Assembly: GCF_001499675.1 (NCBI RefSeq)
Contig: NZ_LN609302.1
Location: 182,953-246,952, forward strand
Direction: 5' to 3'
Origin: Acetobacter ghanensis
Lineage (GTDB): Bacteria; Pseudomonadota; Alphaproteobacteria; Acetobacterales; Acetobacteraceae
DNA length: 64,000 nt
In this document: in pieces, positions 1 through 9,950 of the stretch
Position numbering within the stretch: position 1 is the stretch's first letter
Layout: each line of letters starts with the position of its first letter
Program-made: the position numbers and the translations under genes
Notes under the pieces: model-generated
What the model saw: only the letters and a program-made list of their open reading frames with translations
Told to the model about the DNA's origin: nothing
The model's database searches: none

Positions 1-57
1 CTAGGTCTGCCGGACCACGGTCTTCCGCCCCCAAGGCCACGCCCCAAAACAGCGTGA
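1..57 (+). CDS. Possible C-terminal tail of an upstream gene
   Basis: Frame 1 is open from the window edge to a TGA at positions 55-57 and would give an 18-residue Pro/Arg-rich tail (LGLPDHGLPPPRPRPKTA). It lies on the same strand as the UDP-glucose dehydrogenase gene that starts 81 bases later. Nothing here identifies a family, and a short open frame of this length can occur by chance, so this is only a suggestion that another gene ends here. Confidence 0.25.
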   Translation, partial: LGLPDHGLPPPRPRPKTA

Positions 58-137
58 CGGATTTTTTCCGCTCATGTATTGCAACGGCATACTGAACCGG
101 GGCCACACGGCCCGGTTGCGCAGGCTGGGGAGAGGTT

Positions 138-1304
138 ATGAAAATTGCAGTTGTCGGTCTGGGGTATGTCGGCCTGTCCAACGCCATTCTGCTGGCCCAG
201 CATCATGATGTGATGGCCGTTGATGTGGATGCCAGCCGGGTCAACAAGGTGAATAACCGGGAATCCCCCATTATTGACACCGAGATTGAAGATTACCTGC
301 GCCACAAACCCCTCTCGCTCACCGCGACAACAGACCTTGCAGCCGCAGCCCACGGCGCCAGCTTTGTCATTATTGCCACCCCCACCAATTATGACGCGCA
401 GGAAAACTATTTCGACACATCCTCCGTTACGGATGTGATTGCTGGCGTAAGCGCCATAAACCCCGACGCCACCATTGTTATCAAATCCACCATTCCGGTT
501 GGCTTTGTGGAGCAGGTCCGGGCGGATATGCAGACCGATCAGGTCATCTTTTCCCCCGAATTCCTGCGCGAAGGCCGTGCGTTATATGACAACCTGCACC
601 CTTCCCGCATTATTGTGGGCGAGCGCAGTGAACGGGCGGAACGCTTTGCCGCGCTGATGGTGGAAGGGGCCATTAAAAAAGACGTCCCCATCCTGTTTAC
701 CGAGGCAACGGAAGCCGAGGCCATCAAGCTGTTCGCCAACACCTACCTTGCCATGCGGGTTGCGTTCTTTAACGAACTGGACAGCTACGCACTGGCCCGT
801 GGCATGGATACGCGCCAGATTATAGAAGGCGTATGCCTGGACCCCCGCATAGGCCAGCACTACAACAACCCATCCTTTGGGTATGGCGGCTACTGCCTGC
901 CAAAAGACACAAAACAGCTTTTAGCCAACTACATGCAGGTGCCCCAGAACCTGATCCGCGCCATTGTGGATGCCAACCGGACCCGCAAGGACTTTCTGGC
1001 CGACCAGATTCTGGCCCTGAACCCCAAGGTGGTTGGCATTTACCGGCTGGCCATGAAGACCGCGTCCGACAATTTCCGGCAAAGCTCCATTCAGGGCATT
1101 ATGAAGCGGCTCAAGGCCAAGGGCATAGAAATTATTGTGTATGAGCCCGCCATGAAGGAAGACCTGTTTTTTGGCTCCCGCGTAGTGCGCAATCTGGAGG
1201 AGTTCAAGGCGCTCTCCTCCATTATTGTCAGCAACCGGCACCACCCCGAACTGGCGGATGTAAAAGACCGCGTCTTTACCCGCGACCTGTTTGGGAGCGA
1301 CTGA
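138..1304 (+). CDS. ugd: UDP-glucose 6-dehydrogenase
   Basis: Oxidises UDP-glucose to UDP-glucuronate with two NAD+, a cytoplasmic step feeding polysaccharide synthesis. The 388-residue protein has an N-terminal Rossmann motif GLGYVG (residues 7-12), the STIPVG segment (117-122), the FSPEFLREG segment (138-146) and the catalytic-cysteine motif GGYCLPKD with Cys253. Length matches the short bacterial Ugd class. ATG at 138 is preceded by a GGGGAGAGG ribosome site. The gene is convergent with galE (27-bp gap), and its product fits the adjacent O-antigen/heptose region. Substrate assignment to UDP-glucose rather than UDP-ManNAc is by overall family resemblance. Confidence 0.9.
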   Translation: MKIAVVGLGYVGLSNAILLAQHHDVMAVDVDASRVNKVNNRESPIIDTEIEDYLRHKPLSLTATTDLAAAAHGASFVIIATPTNYDAQENYFDTSSVTDVIAGVSAINPDATIVIKSTIPVGFVEQVRADMQTDQVIFSPEFLREGRALYDNLHPSRIIVGERSERAERFAALMVEGAIKKDVPILFTEATEAEAIKLFANTYLAMRVAFFNELDSYALARGMDTRQIIEGVCLDPRIGQHYNNPSFGYGGYCLPKDTKQLLANYMQVPQNLIRAIVDANRTRKDFLADQILALNPKVVGIYRLAMKTASDNFRQSSIQGIMKRLKAKGIEIIVYEPAMKEDLFFGSRVVRNLEEFKALSSIIVSNRHHPELADVKDRVFTRDLFGSD

Positions 1305-1330
1305 CGCGCCCCCAAAACACGGGCTGGCCG

Positions 1331-2316
1331 TTAGTCCCCGTACCCGTTGGGGTGTTTTTCGCGCCAGCGGAAGGCTGTTTCCACTATTCTATCCAGCTCG
1401 CCCCATTGGGGCTGCCAGCCTGTATCCTTACGCAAGGTAGTGGAATCCGCCACCAGCACGGCAGGGTCCCCCAACCGGCGCGCTGCCGGTTCCCACGGCA
1501 CAGTCAGACCGCTAACGCGCGCCACGCTCTGAATGACCTCGAGGTTGGAATAACCGTGGCCATTGCCAAGGTTGTACACAACGCTCCGCTCCTCGATCTG
1601 GTCCAGCACCCGAATGTGCGCATCAGCCAGATCCGCCACGTGAATATAATCCCGAATGCAGGACCCATCCCGCGTTGGGTAGTCCGTACCAAACAGCTTG
1701 AGCGCAGGCCTGCGACCCAACGCAGCATCAATGGTTAGGGGAATAAGGTGGGTTTCCGGTCCGTGGTCTTCCCCCGCGCGGCCCTGCGGGTCTGCCCCGG
1801 CGGCATTGAAGTAGCGCAGGCAGGCGCTCTTTAACCCATACAGGCTGTCCGCCCAATGCAGGGCGCGCTCAATCATGAACTTGCTCTCCCCATACGGGGA
1901 GCCGGGCTGGATCAACGCTGTTTCAGGAATAGGGTCTGCACGTTCGGGGCCGCCAAACAGAGCCGCGGTGGACGAAAAAACAAACTTTTTAACGCCATGC
2001 AGCGCGCAAGCCTGCACAAGGTTCAGGCTCGTCAGATAATTCTGGCGCAGATAATAAAAAGGATCGGCCATGCTCGCCCCAACAAGCGAGAGTGCGGCAA
2101 AGTGCAGCACGCCATCCCATTTTTGCCCGGCCACAACATCCACCGTGTCCTGATAATCTATCAGGTCGACCGTATGGACCTTTGCGGCCGCGGGCACGGC
2201 ACCACGGTGCCCGGTGCTAAAGTTGTCCAGTACATCCACCTCGTGCCCTGCATCCAACAAAGCCAGCACAACATGGCTGCCAACAAAACCGGCCCCCCGG
2301 TTACCAAATACCGCAC
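1331..2316 (-). CDS. galE: UDP-glucose 4-epimerase, apparent frameshift near the start
   Basis: NAD-dependent SDR epimerase interconverting UDP-glucose and UDP-galactose. The long frame (2269 to 1331) contains the catalytic YGESK (Tyr-x3-Lys), the LRYFNAAGADP and GSCIRDYIHV segments typical of GalE, but lacks the N-terminal nucleotide-binding loop. That loop is present upstream in another frame: GTG at 2316 gives VRYLVTGG, and after one added base in the G6 run (complement of C at 2293-2298) it continues as AGFVGSHVVLALLDAG. The span of 986 bases becomes 987 (328 residues, normal GalE length) if one G is restored. An AGGGGGA ribosome site precedes the GTG. Last gene of the minus-strand polysaccharide cluster. 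The deletion could be real or a homopolymer sequencing error. Confidence 0.85.
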
Positions 2317-2352
2317 GCGATCCCCCTGATGATAAGATACTTTACAGTGGCG

Positions 2353-3258
2353 TCACCCAAGTAGCACCCAAACGTAAAATAAAAATGTCTCGGCAAAAGT
2401 CTGCCTTTTCATTTTCATGCGTAAAACACTCAGAAAACGAATCCGCTGGTTGCGCGGAGCCAGACATGCAAGCTGCCGTCTGGATGTGTCTGCCAGCAGG
2501 TTTTCCCTTTGTCGTAAGGCTGTGATGTGTGACCGAAACAGGTTCATAAAGTGTTTTGGCCCACGCAGCAATGCGGCAACCAGACGCTTGTAAAAGCTTT
2601 TTTTATGACCAATGGCATTATGACCATGCTGCCTGTACAATATGGTCGCTTCATCATCATACAGACAACGCCCCCCGGCTGCGGCGACAACAATATAAGA
2701 CCACCAGTCATGATAAATGTTGGCTGGCACGGTAAATTGGTTAATCACCCTTACAGCCTCGGCATTAAGGGCCATTGTGCACCCGGTTGCAACATTCTGC
2801 GCCAGACAGTCTGGGAACAAGGGGACAAACTGCAAACGGTCGGAGGTCCCCAGCGGGCGCAGCTGTGCATCTACAACCCTCTGACGGGAAAAGTAGAGCG
2901 CAGGTAATTGAGAATCATATGCAGAAAGAACAGCGTAGGCTCTCGCAATTTTTTCTGGCAGCCACACATCGTCCTGATCTGCAAACATAACGCAGTCATC
3001 CGCCTGCATCATGGTGCCTGCGAATTTGAGTAACGTTAAAAAGCTGGCATAGGGACCAAGGTTATGATTAATTTCTGAAAAATTTGTGCATTTTCCGGTT
3101 TCTTTTATAAAATCATTCATAATGGACACAGTATTGTCCACAGACCCGTCATCCCTCCACAGAATATGCCAGTTCTGGACGGTCTGATTTTGCAAGCTTT
3201 CCAACTGTTCCTTAAGGAATTTTCCTCCATTATACGTGGAAAGCAGAATATAGATCAT
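2353..3258 (-). CDS. Family 2 glycosyltransferase (rhamnosyltransferase-like)
   Basis: Transfers a sugar from a nucleotide donor to the growing polysaccharide on the cytoplasmic face of the inner membrane. The 301-residue protein starts with the GT-A fold signature (ILLSTYNGGKFLKEQLESL), has WRDDGSVD near residue 40 and ADQDDVW near residue 90, the metal/donor-binding motifs of GT2 enzymes. This pattern resembles RfbF/RgpB rhamnosyltransferases, which fits the dTDP-rhamnose genes immediately upstream. Donor and acceptor cannot be fixed from sequence alone. Base composition is a little more AT-rich than the surrounding housekeeping genes, as is common for O-antigen loci. Confidence 0.85.
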   Translation of the reverse strand: MIYILLSTYNGGKFLKEQLESLQNQTVQNWHILWRDDGSVDNTVSIMNDFIKETGKCTNFSEINHNLGPYASFLTLLKFAGTMMQADDCVMFADQDDVWLPEKIARAYAVLSAYDSQLPALYFSRQRVVDAQLRPLGTSDRLQFVPLFPDCLAQNVATGCTMALNAEAVRVINQFTVPANIYHDWWSYIVVAAAGGRCLYDDEATILYRQHGHNAIGHKKSFYKRLVAALLRGPKHFMNLFRSHITALRQRENLLADTSRRQLACLAPRNQRIRFLSVLRMKMKRQTFAETFLFYVWVLLG

Positions 3259-3305
3259 AATTCAAAAAACCTTGATGCCGTATCAAGACAAAGTCCAACA
3301 GACTG

Positions 3306-3862
3306 TCAGTATTGAAACCAGTTATCCTGAGGATTAAACAAGGGGGCTTCCCTGTCCTTGTCTGACAGAACAGCCTCTTCTGCCCCAACAGGCCACGGCA
3401 GAGCCAGTGCCGGGTCATTCCACCGCACAGACCGTTCGCAGTCTTTGGCATAAGAAGCCGTGACTTTATACAGCACCTCGGTATTGGGAACCAATGCGCA
3501 AAAACCGTGTAAAAAACCGCATGGTATCCAGATTTGTGTCCAGTTTTCTACAGACAGTTCTGCCGCCACCCACTGGCCATATGTGGGTGAACCCTGCCGG
3601 ATATCGACCGCTACATCCCATATTGCCCCCCGCAGTACCCGCACCAGTTTACCTTGGGCATACGGTTCTGTCTGGCAGTGCAGCCCTCGCACTGTTCCTT
3701 TCTGCGCTGAAAAACTCTGGTTATCCTGCACGAATGTAGACGGAACCTCGTGCGCCTTCAGTTTATCCGCATTCCATGTTTCAGAAAAAAACCGCGTTCA
3801 TCAGCAAATTTTTGTGGTGTTATCAGAAGAACATCAGGGATGGATAGTTTTTGTACGTTCAT
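3306..3862 (-). CDS. rfbC: dTDP-4-dehydrorhamnose 3,5-epimerase, apparent frameshift
   Basis: Third enzyme of dTDP-L-rhamnose synthesis. ATG at 3862 overlaps the rfbA stop (TGATG) and gives [13 protein letters not shown], then ITPQKFADERGFF, the expected RfbC N-terminus. At a T7 run (complement of A at 3785-3791) the frame shifts, and the rest (SETWNADKL, then QDNQSFSAQKGTVRGLHCQ to the C-terminal NWFQY) continues in a second frame. The 557-base span becomes 558 (185 residues, normal length) with one more T. The TVRGLHCQ motif with the conserved His and the IWIPCGFLHGF segment are intact. Without correction the active-site portion lacks a proper start. Treat as possible homopolymer error. Confidence 0.85.
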
Positions 3863-4743
3863 CAAATGTCACGCCCATCACTCACATGCCGCAAAATACG
3901 GCCTAGTTCTGTTTTTCCCATCCGCTCCGCCAAGGTTTGAACCTGCTCTGCGGTAATATACCCTTTGCGGTAGGCAACCTCCTCCGGGCTACCAACCAGA
4001 TTGCCTTGCCGGTCCTGAATGGTCTGCACAAAATTAGCAGCCTGCAAAAGGGATTCTGGCGTTCCGGCATCCAGCCATGCTGTGCCGCGCCCCAACCGTT
4101 CCACGTTCAGCGTCCCTTCGCGCAGATAAATCGTATTGAGGTCCGTAATTTCCAGCTCCCCCCGTGCGGAAGGCTTGAGCGTTCTGGCAAATTGGGTCAC
4201 CCGGTGGTCGTAAAAATATAAACCGGTCACAGCCCAGCTTGACGTTGGGTTTTGCGGCTTTTCAATAATATCAACGGGCTTTCCACCCTCATCAAAAAAC
4301 ACGACCCCATATCGCTCCGGGTCTCTGACCTGATAGGCAAAAACTGTTGTCCCTGTCTGGCGGGATGCAGCCGCCCCCAACAGCATAGAGAGGTGGTCCC
4401 CATGCAGCAGGTTGTCCCCCAGCACCAGCGCACAGGCATCGCCGGCAATCCAGTCTTCTCCAATCAGAAAAGCTTGTGCAAGTCCATCTGGGCTAGGCTG
4501 TTCCGCGTAAGCAATGCGAAGACCCAAGTGCCCACCATCCCCAAACAGCCGCCGGAATTGAGGCAGGTCCGCAGGGGTGGAAATAATCAGCACATCCCGA
4601 ATACCCGCCAGCATAAGCGTGCAAAGTGGGTAGTAAATCATGGGTTTATCAAAAACAGGCAATAACTGCTTGGAGGTTGCCAAGGTCATGGGGTGCAGCC
4701 GTGTTCCGGCACCTCCAGCCAGAATAATGCCTTTTTGAATCAT
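3862..4743 (-). CDS. rfbA: Glucose-1-phosphate thymidylyltransferase
   Basis: Makes dTDP-glucose from dTTP and glucose-1-phosphate, first step of dTDP-L-rhamnose synthesis. The protein begins [20 protein letters not shown], with the nucleotidyltransferase signature GGAGTRLHP and the downstream [16 protein letters not shown] block. LGDNLLHG supplies the metal-binding Asp, and the ending [12 protein letters not shown] is typical of RmlA. Start at 4743 was preferred over upstream in-frame codons because it begins at the family N-terminus and overlaps rfbB by four bases (ATGA). About 293 residues, the usual length. Translationally coupled with rfbB upstream and rfbC downstream. Confidence 0.93.
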   Translation of the reverse strand: MIQKGIILAGGAGTRLHPMTLATSKQLLPVFDKPMIYYPLCTLMLAGIRDVLIISTPADLPQFRRLFGDGGHLGLRIAYAEQPSPDGLAQAFLIGEDWIAGDACALVLGDNLLHGDHLSMLLGAAASRQTGTTVFAYQVRDPERYGVVFFDEGGKPVDIIEKPQNPTSSWAVTGLYFYDHRVTQFARTLKPSARGELEITDLNTIYLREGTLNVERLGRGTAWLDAGTPESLLQAANFVQTIQDRQGNLVGSPEEVAYRKGYITAEQVQTLAERMGKTELGRILRHVSDGRDI

Positions 4744-5795
4744 GATTTGGCTCCAAGGCGCTGGCCTGCATAGGACTGGTTGCGAATACCCTGCCACCAT
4801 GAGCGGTTTGCCACATACCATGCAATGGTTCTGGCCAACCCCTGTTCAAAATCATGCGCGGCAGACCAACCCAAGGCGGTTTCCACCCCCGTTGGGTCAA
4901 TTTCGTACCGTTGGTCATGCCCCGGCCGGTCCGCCACATATGTTATCAGCCTGTCCCGCGCCCCCTTGGGGCTGGGCATGATCTGGTCCACCATAGCGCA
5001 TATGGTTTTGACCACCTCGCTGTTACTGCGGGGTTGGCGGGCGCCAATACAGTAGGTCTGCCCCGGCACGCCACGTGTCAGCACCATCAGCAGAGCCTGA
5101 GCGTGGTCCTCTACGTACAACCAGTCGCGGATATTGCTCCCGTTGCCGTAAACCGGCAAAGGCTGCTCCTCAATGGCGTTAATAATCATCAAGGGAATCA
5201 GCTTTTCGGGAAACTGCCAGGGCCCATAATTGTTTGTTGTATTGGAAACAATAAGCGGTAGACCGTAAGTATGCATCCACGCCCGTGCCAGATGGTCTGA
5301 CGCCGCCTTGGTTGCCGAATACGGGCTCCGTGGATCATACGCCGTGTGTTCGTTAAAACATGTTCCATCATCAGGCAAAGATCCGAACACCTCATCCGTT
5401 GAGATGTGATGGAAACGGAACCGGGATTTTTTATCACCCGCAAGCGTGGCAAAATAGGACCGGGCGGCCTCAAGCATAACAAATGTTCCCATAACATTTG
5501 TCTGCATAAAGGCGGCTGGGCCATCTATGGAGCGATCCACATGGCTTTCTGCTGCAAGGTGCATAACCGCATCCGGTTTATACTCGGCAAAGACCTTTTG
5601 GATACCTTCAGAATCACAAATATCCATTTTCACAGCGGTATAGTTGGGATGCCCGCATACATCCGCCAGCGCGTGGGAGGTGGCCGCATAGGTCATCTTG
5701 TCGATATTGACCACCTGATGACCGGCCTGCTGAATGGCGTGCCGGACGACAGCCGAACCAATAAAACCGTAACCGCCTGTTATCAGGATTTTCAT
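4740..5795 (-). CDS. rfbB: dTDP-glucose 4,6-dehydratase
   Basis: Second enzyme of dTDP-L-rhamnose synthesis; converts dTDP-glucose to dTDP-4-keto-6-deoxyglucose. The 351-residue SDR protein has [14 protein letters not shown] at the N-terminus (NAD-binding), [24 protein letters not shown] and [10 protein letters not shown] (catalytic Tyr-x3-Lys), followed by [14 protein letters not shown], all characteristic of RmlB. It follows the ABC transporter ATPase by seven bases and overlaps rfbA by four, so the cluster is clearly one operon. Confidence 0.94.
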   Translation of the reverse strand: MKILITGGYGFIGSAVVRHAIQQAGHQVVNIDKMTYAATSHALADVCGHPNYTAVKMDICDSEGIQKVFAEYKPDAVMHLAAESHVDRSIDGPAAFMQTNVMGTFVMLEAARSYFATLAGDKKSRFRFHHISTDEVFGSLPDDGTCFNEHTAYDPRSPYSATKAASDHLARAWMHTYGLPLIVSNTTNNYGPWQFPEKLIPLMIINAIEEQPLPVYGNGSNIRDWLYVEDHAQALLMVLTRGVPGQTYCIGARQPRSNSEVVKTICAMVDQIMPSPKGARDRLITYVADRPGHDQRYEIDPTGVETALGWSAAHDFEQGLARTIAWYVANRSWWQGIRNQSYAGQRLGAKS

Positions 5796-5802
5796 GATGC
5801 CG

Positions 5803-6582
5803 TTACCCTACCACATGCCCTGCGGCCAGCGCTTCAAAATCCTCTTTGGGCAGGTAGGATGCAAAAACATCCATGGGAGGGCCATCGGCTCTAATTTCCC
5901 CATTATCCAGCCAGATCAGCCTGTTAGTCCATTCCAGCATGATGGAGGGCGAATGACTGGCCAACACCAGAATATCAGCCCCGGCTACCATACCTTCGAC
6001 CCGTTTTCTGGCTTTGCCCATAAAATTGGCGTCCCCGGCCAGTATCCACTCATCCATAAGAACAATATCTGGTGGAAGAGACGTGGCCATACCGAATGCT
6101 AGCCGAATGACCATGCCGCTTGAATAGCTCCGCACGGGCATGTCCATAAAATGCCCTATATCCGTAAACTCTTCGATATCCTGCTCTAATCTAACAATCT
6201 GCGCTTTGCTGAGCCCCAGATAGTACCCTCGTAGCCAGATATTCTCCCGCCCTGTCAGGTCTGTATTCATACCCTGTTCAGGGTCTAGGAGAGAAATAAC
6301 CTTTCCCTCTATGGATAAAGACCCTTTTGTTGGTTGGTAAATACCGGAAAGCGTGCGCAATAATGTTGTTTTTCCAGACCCATTGGCCCCAACCAGACCT
6401 AGCCTGTCCCCCGCTTTGAGCGAGAAGGAAATGTTTTTAAGCGCCTGCACGCTCAACCTGTTTTTCTCATCCGTGGCAAAACGTGATGAGACTTTGCCTA
6501 ACAACGCTTTTTTGAGCGACCTTGTCTGCGCATGATACAAGGAAAACCCTATGGAAATATCGGAAGCAATTAAATAGGTCAT
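5803..6582 (-). CDS. Polysaccharide ABC exporter, ATP-binding subunit (Wzt/KpsT type)
   Basis: Energises export of an undecaprenyl-linked O-polysaccharide with the adjacent permease. The 259-residue ATPase has Walker [10 protein letters not shown], the signature YSSGM followed by RLAFGMATS and Walker [12 protein letters not shown], the arrangement of Wzt/KpsT ATPases, which use SSGM instead of LSGGQ. There is no long C-terminal O-antigen-binding extension of the E. coli O8/O9a Wzt kind, so it is closer to KpsT/RfbE. Four bases separate it from the permease gene upstream. Confidence 0.88.
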   Translation of the reverse strand: MTYLIASDISIGFSLYHAQTRSLKKALLGKVSSRFATDEKNRLSVQALKNISFSLKAGDRLGLVGANGSGKTTLLRTLSGIYQPTKGSLSIEGKVISLLDPEQGMNTDLTGRENIWLRGYYLGLSKAQIVRLEQDIEEFTDIGHFMDMPVRSYSSGMVIRLAFGMATSLPPDIVLMDEWILAGDANFMGKARKRVEGMVAGADILVLASHSPSIMLEWTNRLIWLDNGEIRADGPPMDVFASYLPKEDFEALAAGHVVG

Positions 6583-6586
6583 GCCC

Positions 6587-7456
6587 CTACACCCAGAATG
6601 CTATGCGGCCACGGCAGCGGGCAAAACCAAAAAATGAGACAACAACAACCATTATGGAAATGCACAGCGCAGCCAGCACCTGCACAAGGTCAAACCCTTT
6701 ACCCAGTAACGGGTCACGCACAATATCCAGAAGATAAACAAACGGGTTGAATTTTACTAATTCCATCGCCACAGAATGACTTTTGAGAATATCCACCTGC
6801 CATAAAATAGGGGTCAAAAAAAATGCAATTTGCATAACAGCCGATATAATAGGCGGAATATCCCGAAACCGCGCACAAACCGCTCCCAAAAAGAGGGACA
6901 GGGCCACGGCATCCACCATCCATAACAGCAGACCAAAAACGCTCTGCACCAGACTAAACGAGAGATGCGCGCGGGTTAACACAAGCACAATAAGCAGTAT
7001 GACCGCGTTATGCGCCATAACAATAGTATTCCGCACCACGCACCTTGCCGCATGAACCAGAAACGGAATTCTGTTCCCCTTGATTAGCGTTTCTGATGCT
7101 ATGAAGCAGCCGCTCCCTTCCAGCACCAGGGCGGTCAGATAGTTCCACAAAATCATGGATGCCGTAAGATATGGCAGGTAGGAGCGGAGCTGAAGGTGAA
7201 AAAGATCGGCGTAAAGAAAAGCCATGGCCCCGATCTGAACCCCCATGGAGATTGTGAGCCAGAAGGGGCCAAGGGTGGAACCACGGTAACGCTGTTTAAT
7301 GTCCGACAAGGCCAGCGCCCAGATGAGCCGAAAAAAACGTGCGCCCTCACCCAGATCCGCCAATGCGAGCTGAATCCGCTGCCGCCACCCGCTATCTGCC
7401 GCAAGCGTAAAATAAACCGTTTTCTGGTCTGTTTGCGGTGGCGCAGGCTCAGGCAT
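6587..7456 (-). CDS. Polysaccharide ABC exporter, permease (Wzm type, ABC-2 family)
   Basis: A 289-residue inner-membrane protein with about six hydrophobic segments and the ABC-2 sequence [21 protein letters not shown] near residue 45, the hallmark of Wzm/KpsM/TagG permeases. It pairs with the ATPase four bases downstream. Together they would move a lipid-linked polysaccharide to the periplasm. A promoter-like element lies 104-130 bases upstream of its start, so the exporter and rhamnose genes may be transcribed separately from rfbD. Confidence 0.87.
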   Translation of the reverse strand: MPEPAPPQTDQKTVYFTLAADSGWRQRIQLALADLGEGARFFRLIWALALSDIKQRYRGSTLGPFWLTISMGVQIGAMAFLYADLFHLQLRSYLPYLTASMILWNYLTALVLEGSGCFIASETLIKGNRIPFLVHAARCVVRNTIVMAHNAVILLIVLVLTRAHLSFSLVQSVFGLLLWMVDAVALSLFLGAVCARFRDIPPIISAVMQIAFFLTPILWQVDILKSHSVAMELVKFNPFVYLLDIVRDPLLGKGFDLVQVLAALCISIMVVVVSFFGFARCRGRIAFWV

Positions 7457-7559
7457 TATACTCTAACCTCTGAGTGGAGCAGGTGTGCAAGCCATACATA
7501 CCCTACAAAAAACAGAATATGCCAACACGTTGTTTTATCGACCGCTTATGGTGCACAAC

Positions 7560-7586
7560 ATTATACAGGCTTTTGCCGTTTTTCAA
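7560..7586 (-). promoter_or_regulatory. Sigma-70-like promoter before the Wzm gene
   Basis: On the minus strand a perfect TATAAT (7565-7560) is preceded by TTGAAA (7586-7581) with a 15-base spacer, inside the 154-base gap between rfbD and the permease gene. The short spacer is a weakness. The perfect -10 and the position support a promoter for the wzm-wzt-rfbBAC-GT-galE unit. Confidence 0.45.
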
Positions 7587-7610
7587 CAGACCCGCCCCAC
7601 CCGCGCCCCT

Positions 7611-8486
7611 TTAAAAAGACTGCCTTATGTAGGCCTCAAGGTCCTCTTCCCACTGGCCGGGCCGGGGGCCATCCAGCAGCGGCAGGTAAAGCGAGGTCAT
7701 AACTTCCGCCTCGGCACGCGGGGCGGCTAGTGGAAATTCGGCTGAGCGGACAGCGGTAATACGCACATCCCGGCCCAATATGGCGGCAACCTGACGGGCG
7801 ATCATAAACCGTGTTACCCCGCCCCGGCTGGCATAATGCACGGTGCCAAAGCACCTTTGCCGAATACTCCACGCAATAAACTGGCTGAGCTGAAAAGCTG
7901 ATGTCATAGAACCAAACTTGTCATTCACGGCTCTAATTTCCGTAGCGCCGCCTTCAAGCTGGTCAATTATTTTTCCAACAAACTTGTGGTCGCGCCCCCG
8001 CCCGCCACCAATCATCCACCCTGCCCGTATAATAAAATGATGCGTCGGGCAGATGAGCCGCACAGCCTGCTCGCCCAGCAGCTTGGAGCGGCCATAATAA
8101 TTTGGCGGAGCGGGGCTATCCAGTTCGTTGAATTCCAACCCACCCTGCCCGCCAAACACGTAGGATGTGGACACGTATAGCAGCCAGGCCCCCAGCTTTG
8201 CCGCGGCCCTTGCAACCATGTCCGTTGCAAGGTGGTTGCACACACCGGCCCGCTGCGGGTCACGCTCACACAAATCAACATTGGTTTCGGCCGCCAGATG
8301 CAAAATAACATCGGGCTTTTCCGCCATAATATACTCATAAACCTGCTGGGGGGCGGTCAGGTCAAACCGGGCACGGTCCACCTTGTGCAGGTCAACGGGC
8401 GCATCTGCCAAGGCGGTGCAAACATAGCCACCGAGCATACCAGTGGCCCCCGTTACCAGAACTTTTTGCACACCAGCGCTCCCCAT
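7611..8486 (-). CDS. rfbD: dTDP-4-dehydrorhamnose reductase (RmlD family)
   Basis: Last step of dTDP-L-rhamnose synthesis, NADPH-dependent reduction of the 4-keto sugar. The SDR-fold protein (about 291 residues) starts with VLVTGATGMLGGYV, has LHLAAETNVDLCERDP near residue 75 (RmlD-like), STSYVFGG and YYGRSKLLGEQ (catalytic Tyr-x3-Lys). It is less canonical than the other rhamnose enzymes, and a related sugar-nucleotide reductase is possible. The ATG at 8486 was chosen over a GTG two codons earlier. Its completion of the rfbBAC set supports the assignment. Confidence 0.8.
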   Translation of the reverse strand: MGSAGVQKVLVTGATGMLGGYVCTALADAPVDLHKVDRARFDLTAPQQVYEYIMAEKPDVILHLAAETNVDLCERDPQRAGVCNHLATDMVARAAAKLGAWLLYVSTSYVFGGQGGLEFNELDSPAPPNYYGRSKLLGEQAVRLICPTHHFIIRAGWMIGGGRGRDHKFVGKIIDQLEGGATEIRAVNDKFGSMTSAFQLSQFIAWSIRQRCFGTVHYASRGGVTRFMIARQVAAILGRDVRITAVRSAEFPLAAPRAEAEVMTSLYLPLLDGPRPGQWEEDLEAYIRQSF

Positions 8487-8885
8487 TTGCACAACAGCGA
8501 CTACCCCTGTGGTTGGACGGTTTCCACTTTACTGTCAACAACACGCTCGCAGCACAATACAGCTTAAATATACCCGTCCACGCTCCATAATAATGGCCAC
8601 AAACAGCCCCGCATTTAGGGCAATATCCATACATGGTTGAACAAGTCTGCCCTCACACCACCAGTCTGCGGTGTAAGGTGCGGCGTTCCATCCCCCAACC
8701 GGGGCACCTGCGCCCTTTTTCTCCGTTTGCCTGTTTTCCACAGTGCATTTAGTATCGGCTGGCAGATGGGGGCCTCCACGCTGCCCGCTTTATGTCAGAA
8801 CCACCGCGCGTGGATACACAACAACAGGTTTGCCGCGTATGCTCGCTATGTTCTCCCCTCTCCCCAATCTGGCGTTCTAAAGGTC
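8487..8885. other. Divergent intergenic region between rfbD and hldD
   Basis: About 400 bases with no convincing gene. It must hold the start signals of the minus-strand rfbD cluster and the plus-strand heptose operon. The hldD frame is open through much of it, but the encoded extension has no NAD-binding character and precedes a good family N-terminus at 8886. I could not place promoters with confidence. Confidence 0.5.
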
Positions 8886-9899
8886 ATGGCACAGCGTCTT
8901 ATTGTTACAGGTGGTGCCGGGTTTATTGGCAGCAACATCATACACGGGCTTAACCAGCGTGGCCTGAGCAATATTATTGCCGTGGACAACCTGACCAATG
9001 GCGACAAGGCCCTTAATCTGGCTGACCTTGCGATTAGTGACTACGTGGACAAGGACAGTTTTTACGATGCCCTGCTTGCCGGGCATTTTGGGCAGATCGA
9101 CGCCATTTTTCATGAAGGGGCGTGCTCTTCCACCACAGAGCAGAATGGCCGCTACATGATGGCCAATAATTATGAAACCAGTAAAAAACTGCTCACCTAC
9201 TGCCAGCGCACCGGCACACGCCTGCTTTATGCCTCCAGCGCGGCAACCTACGGCGCATCCACCACATTTACAGAAGACCCGGCTTACGAAAAACCCTTGA
9301 ATGTTTATGGTTATTCCAAACTTCTGTTTGACCAAATTGTAAGGCGCGCCCTGCCCGAACTAGCAACACAGGTGGTGGGGTTCCGCTACTTTAATGTGTA
9401 TGGCCCGCGTGAGCAGCACAAAGGGGGCATGGCCTCCGTGGCTTTTCACAACTTCAACCAGTTTATGGCGGATGGCTGCGTCCGGCTGTTTGGGGAATAC
9501 GGGCAGTGCCAGCCGGGGGAGCAGAGGCGCGACTTTCTTGCTGTTGGCGATCTGGTTGCCGCCAAGCTTTGGTTTTTTGACCACCCCGACCAGAGTGGCG
9601 TGTTCAACTTAGGCACCGGCAGGGCGCAACCGTTCAATGATGTTGCAACCACTGTGGTCAACACCGTGCGTGCTCAAAAAAACCTGCCCCCACTGACCAA
9701 AGCAGACATGGTCAGCTCCGGTGTGCTGCGTTACGTCCCCTTCCCTGACAAACTGCGTGGCCGTTACCAGTGTTTTACGCAGGCAGACATGCGTGCCCTA
9801 CGCGCTACAGGCTGCAATGTGCCCTTTAGGGATGTTGCACAGGGGGTGTCGGACTATGTCCGGCAGCTCATCACCTCCCGGTCGGGTCTTATGGCATGA
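8886..9899 (+). CDS. hldD: ADP-L-glycero-D-manno-heptose 6-epimerase
   Basis: Converts ADP-D-glycero- to ADP-L-glycero-D-manno-heptose for the LPS inner core. [23 protein letters not shown] at the N-terminus is the NADP-binding loop. [17 protein letters not shown] (with the ACSxTTE motif diagnostic of HldD), [14 protein letters not shown] (catalytic Tyr-x3-Lys) and [14 protein letters not shown] follow. The start at 8886 was chosen because the family N-terminus begins there, though the frame is open further upstream. 337 residues, normal. Followed 51 bases later by hldE in an operon. Confidence 0.95.
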   Translation: MAQRLIVTGGAGFIGSNIIHGLNQRGLSNIIAVDNLTNGDKALNLADLAISDYVDKDSFYDALLAGHFGQIDAIFHEGACSSTTEQNGRYMMANNYETSKKLLTYCQRTGTRLLYASSAATYGASTTFTEDPAYEKPLNVYGYSKLLFDQIVRRALPELATQVVGFRYFNVYGPREQHKGGMASVAFHNFNQFMADGCVRLFGEYGQCQPGEQRRDFLAVGDLVAAKLWFFDHPDQSGVFNLGTGRAQPFNDVATTVVNTVRAQKNLPPLTKADMVSSGVLRYVPFPDKLRGRYQCFTQADMRALRATGCNVPFRDVAQGVSDYVRQLITSRSGLMA

Positions 9900-9950
9900 C
9901 CCTGCTTCCACCTTGCGGGCCTGCGCCCGCGCCAGTCGGTATGATCGTCC

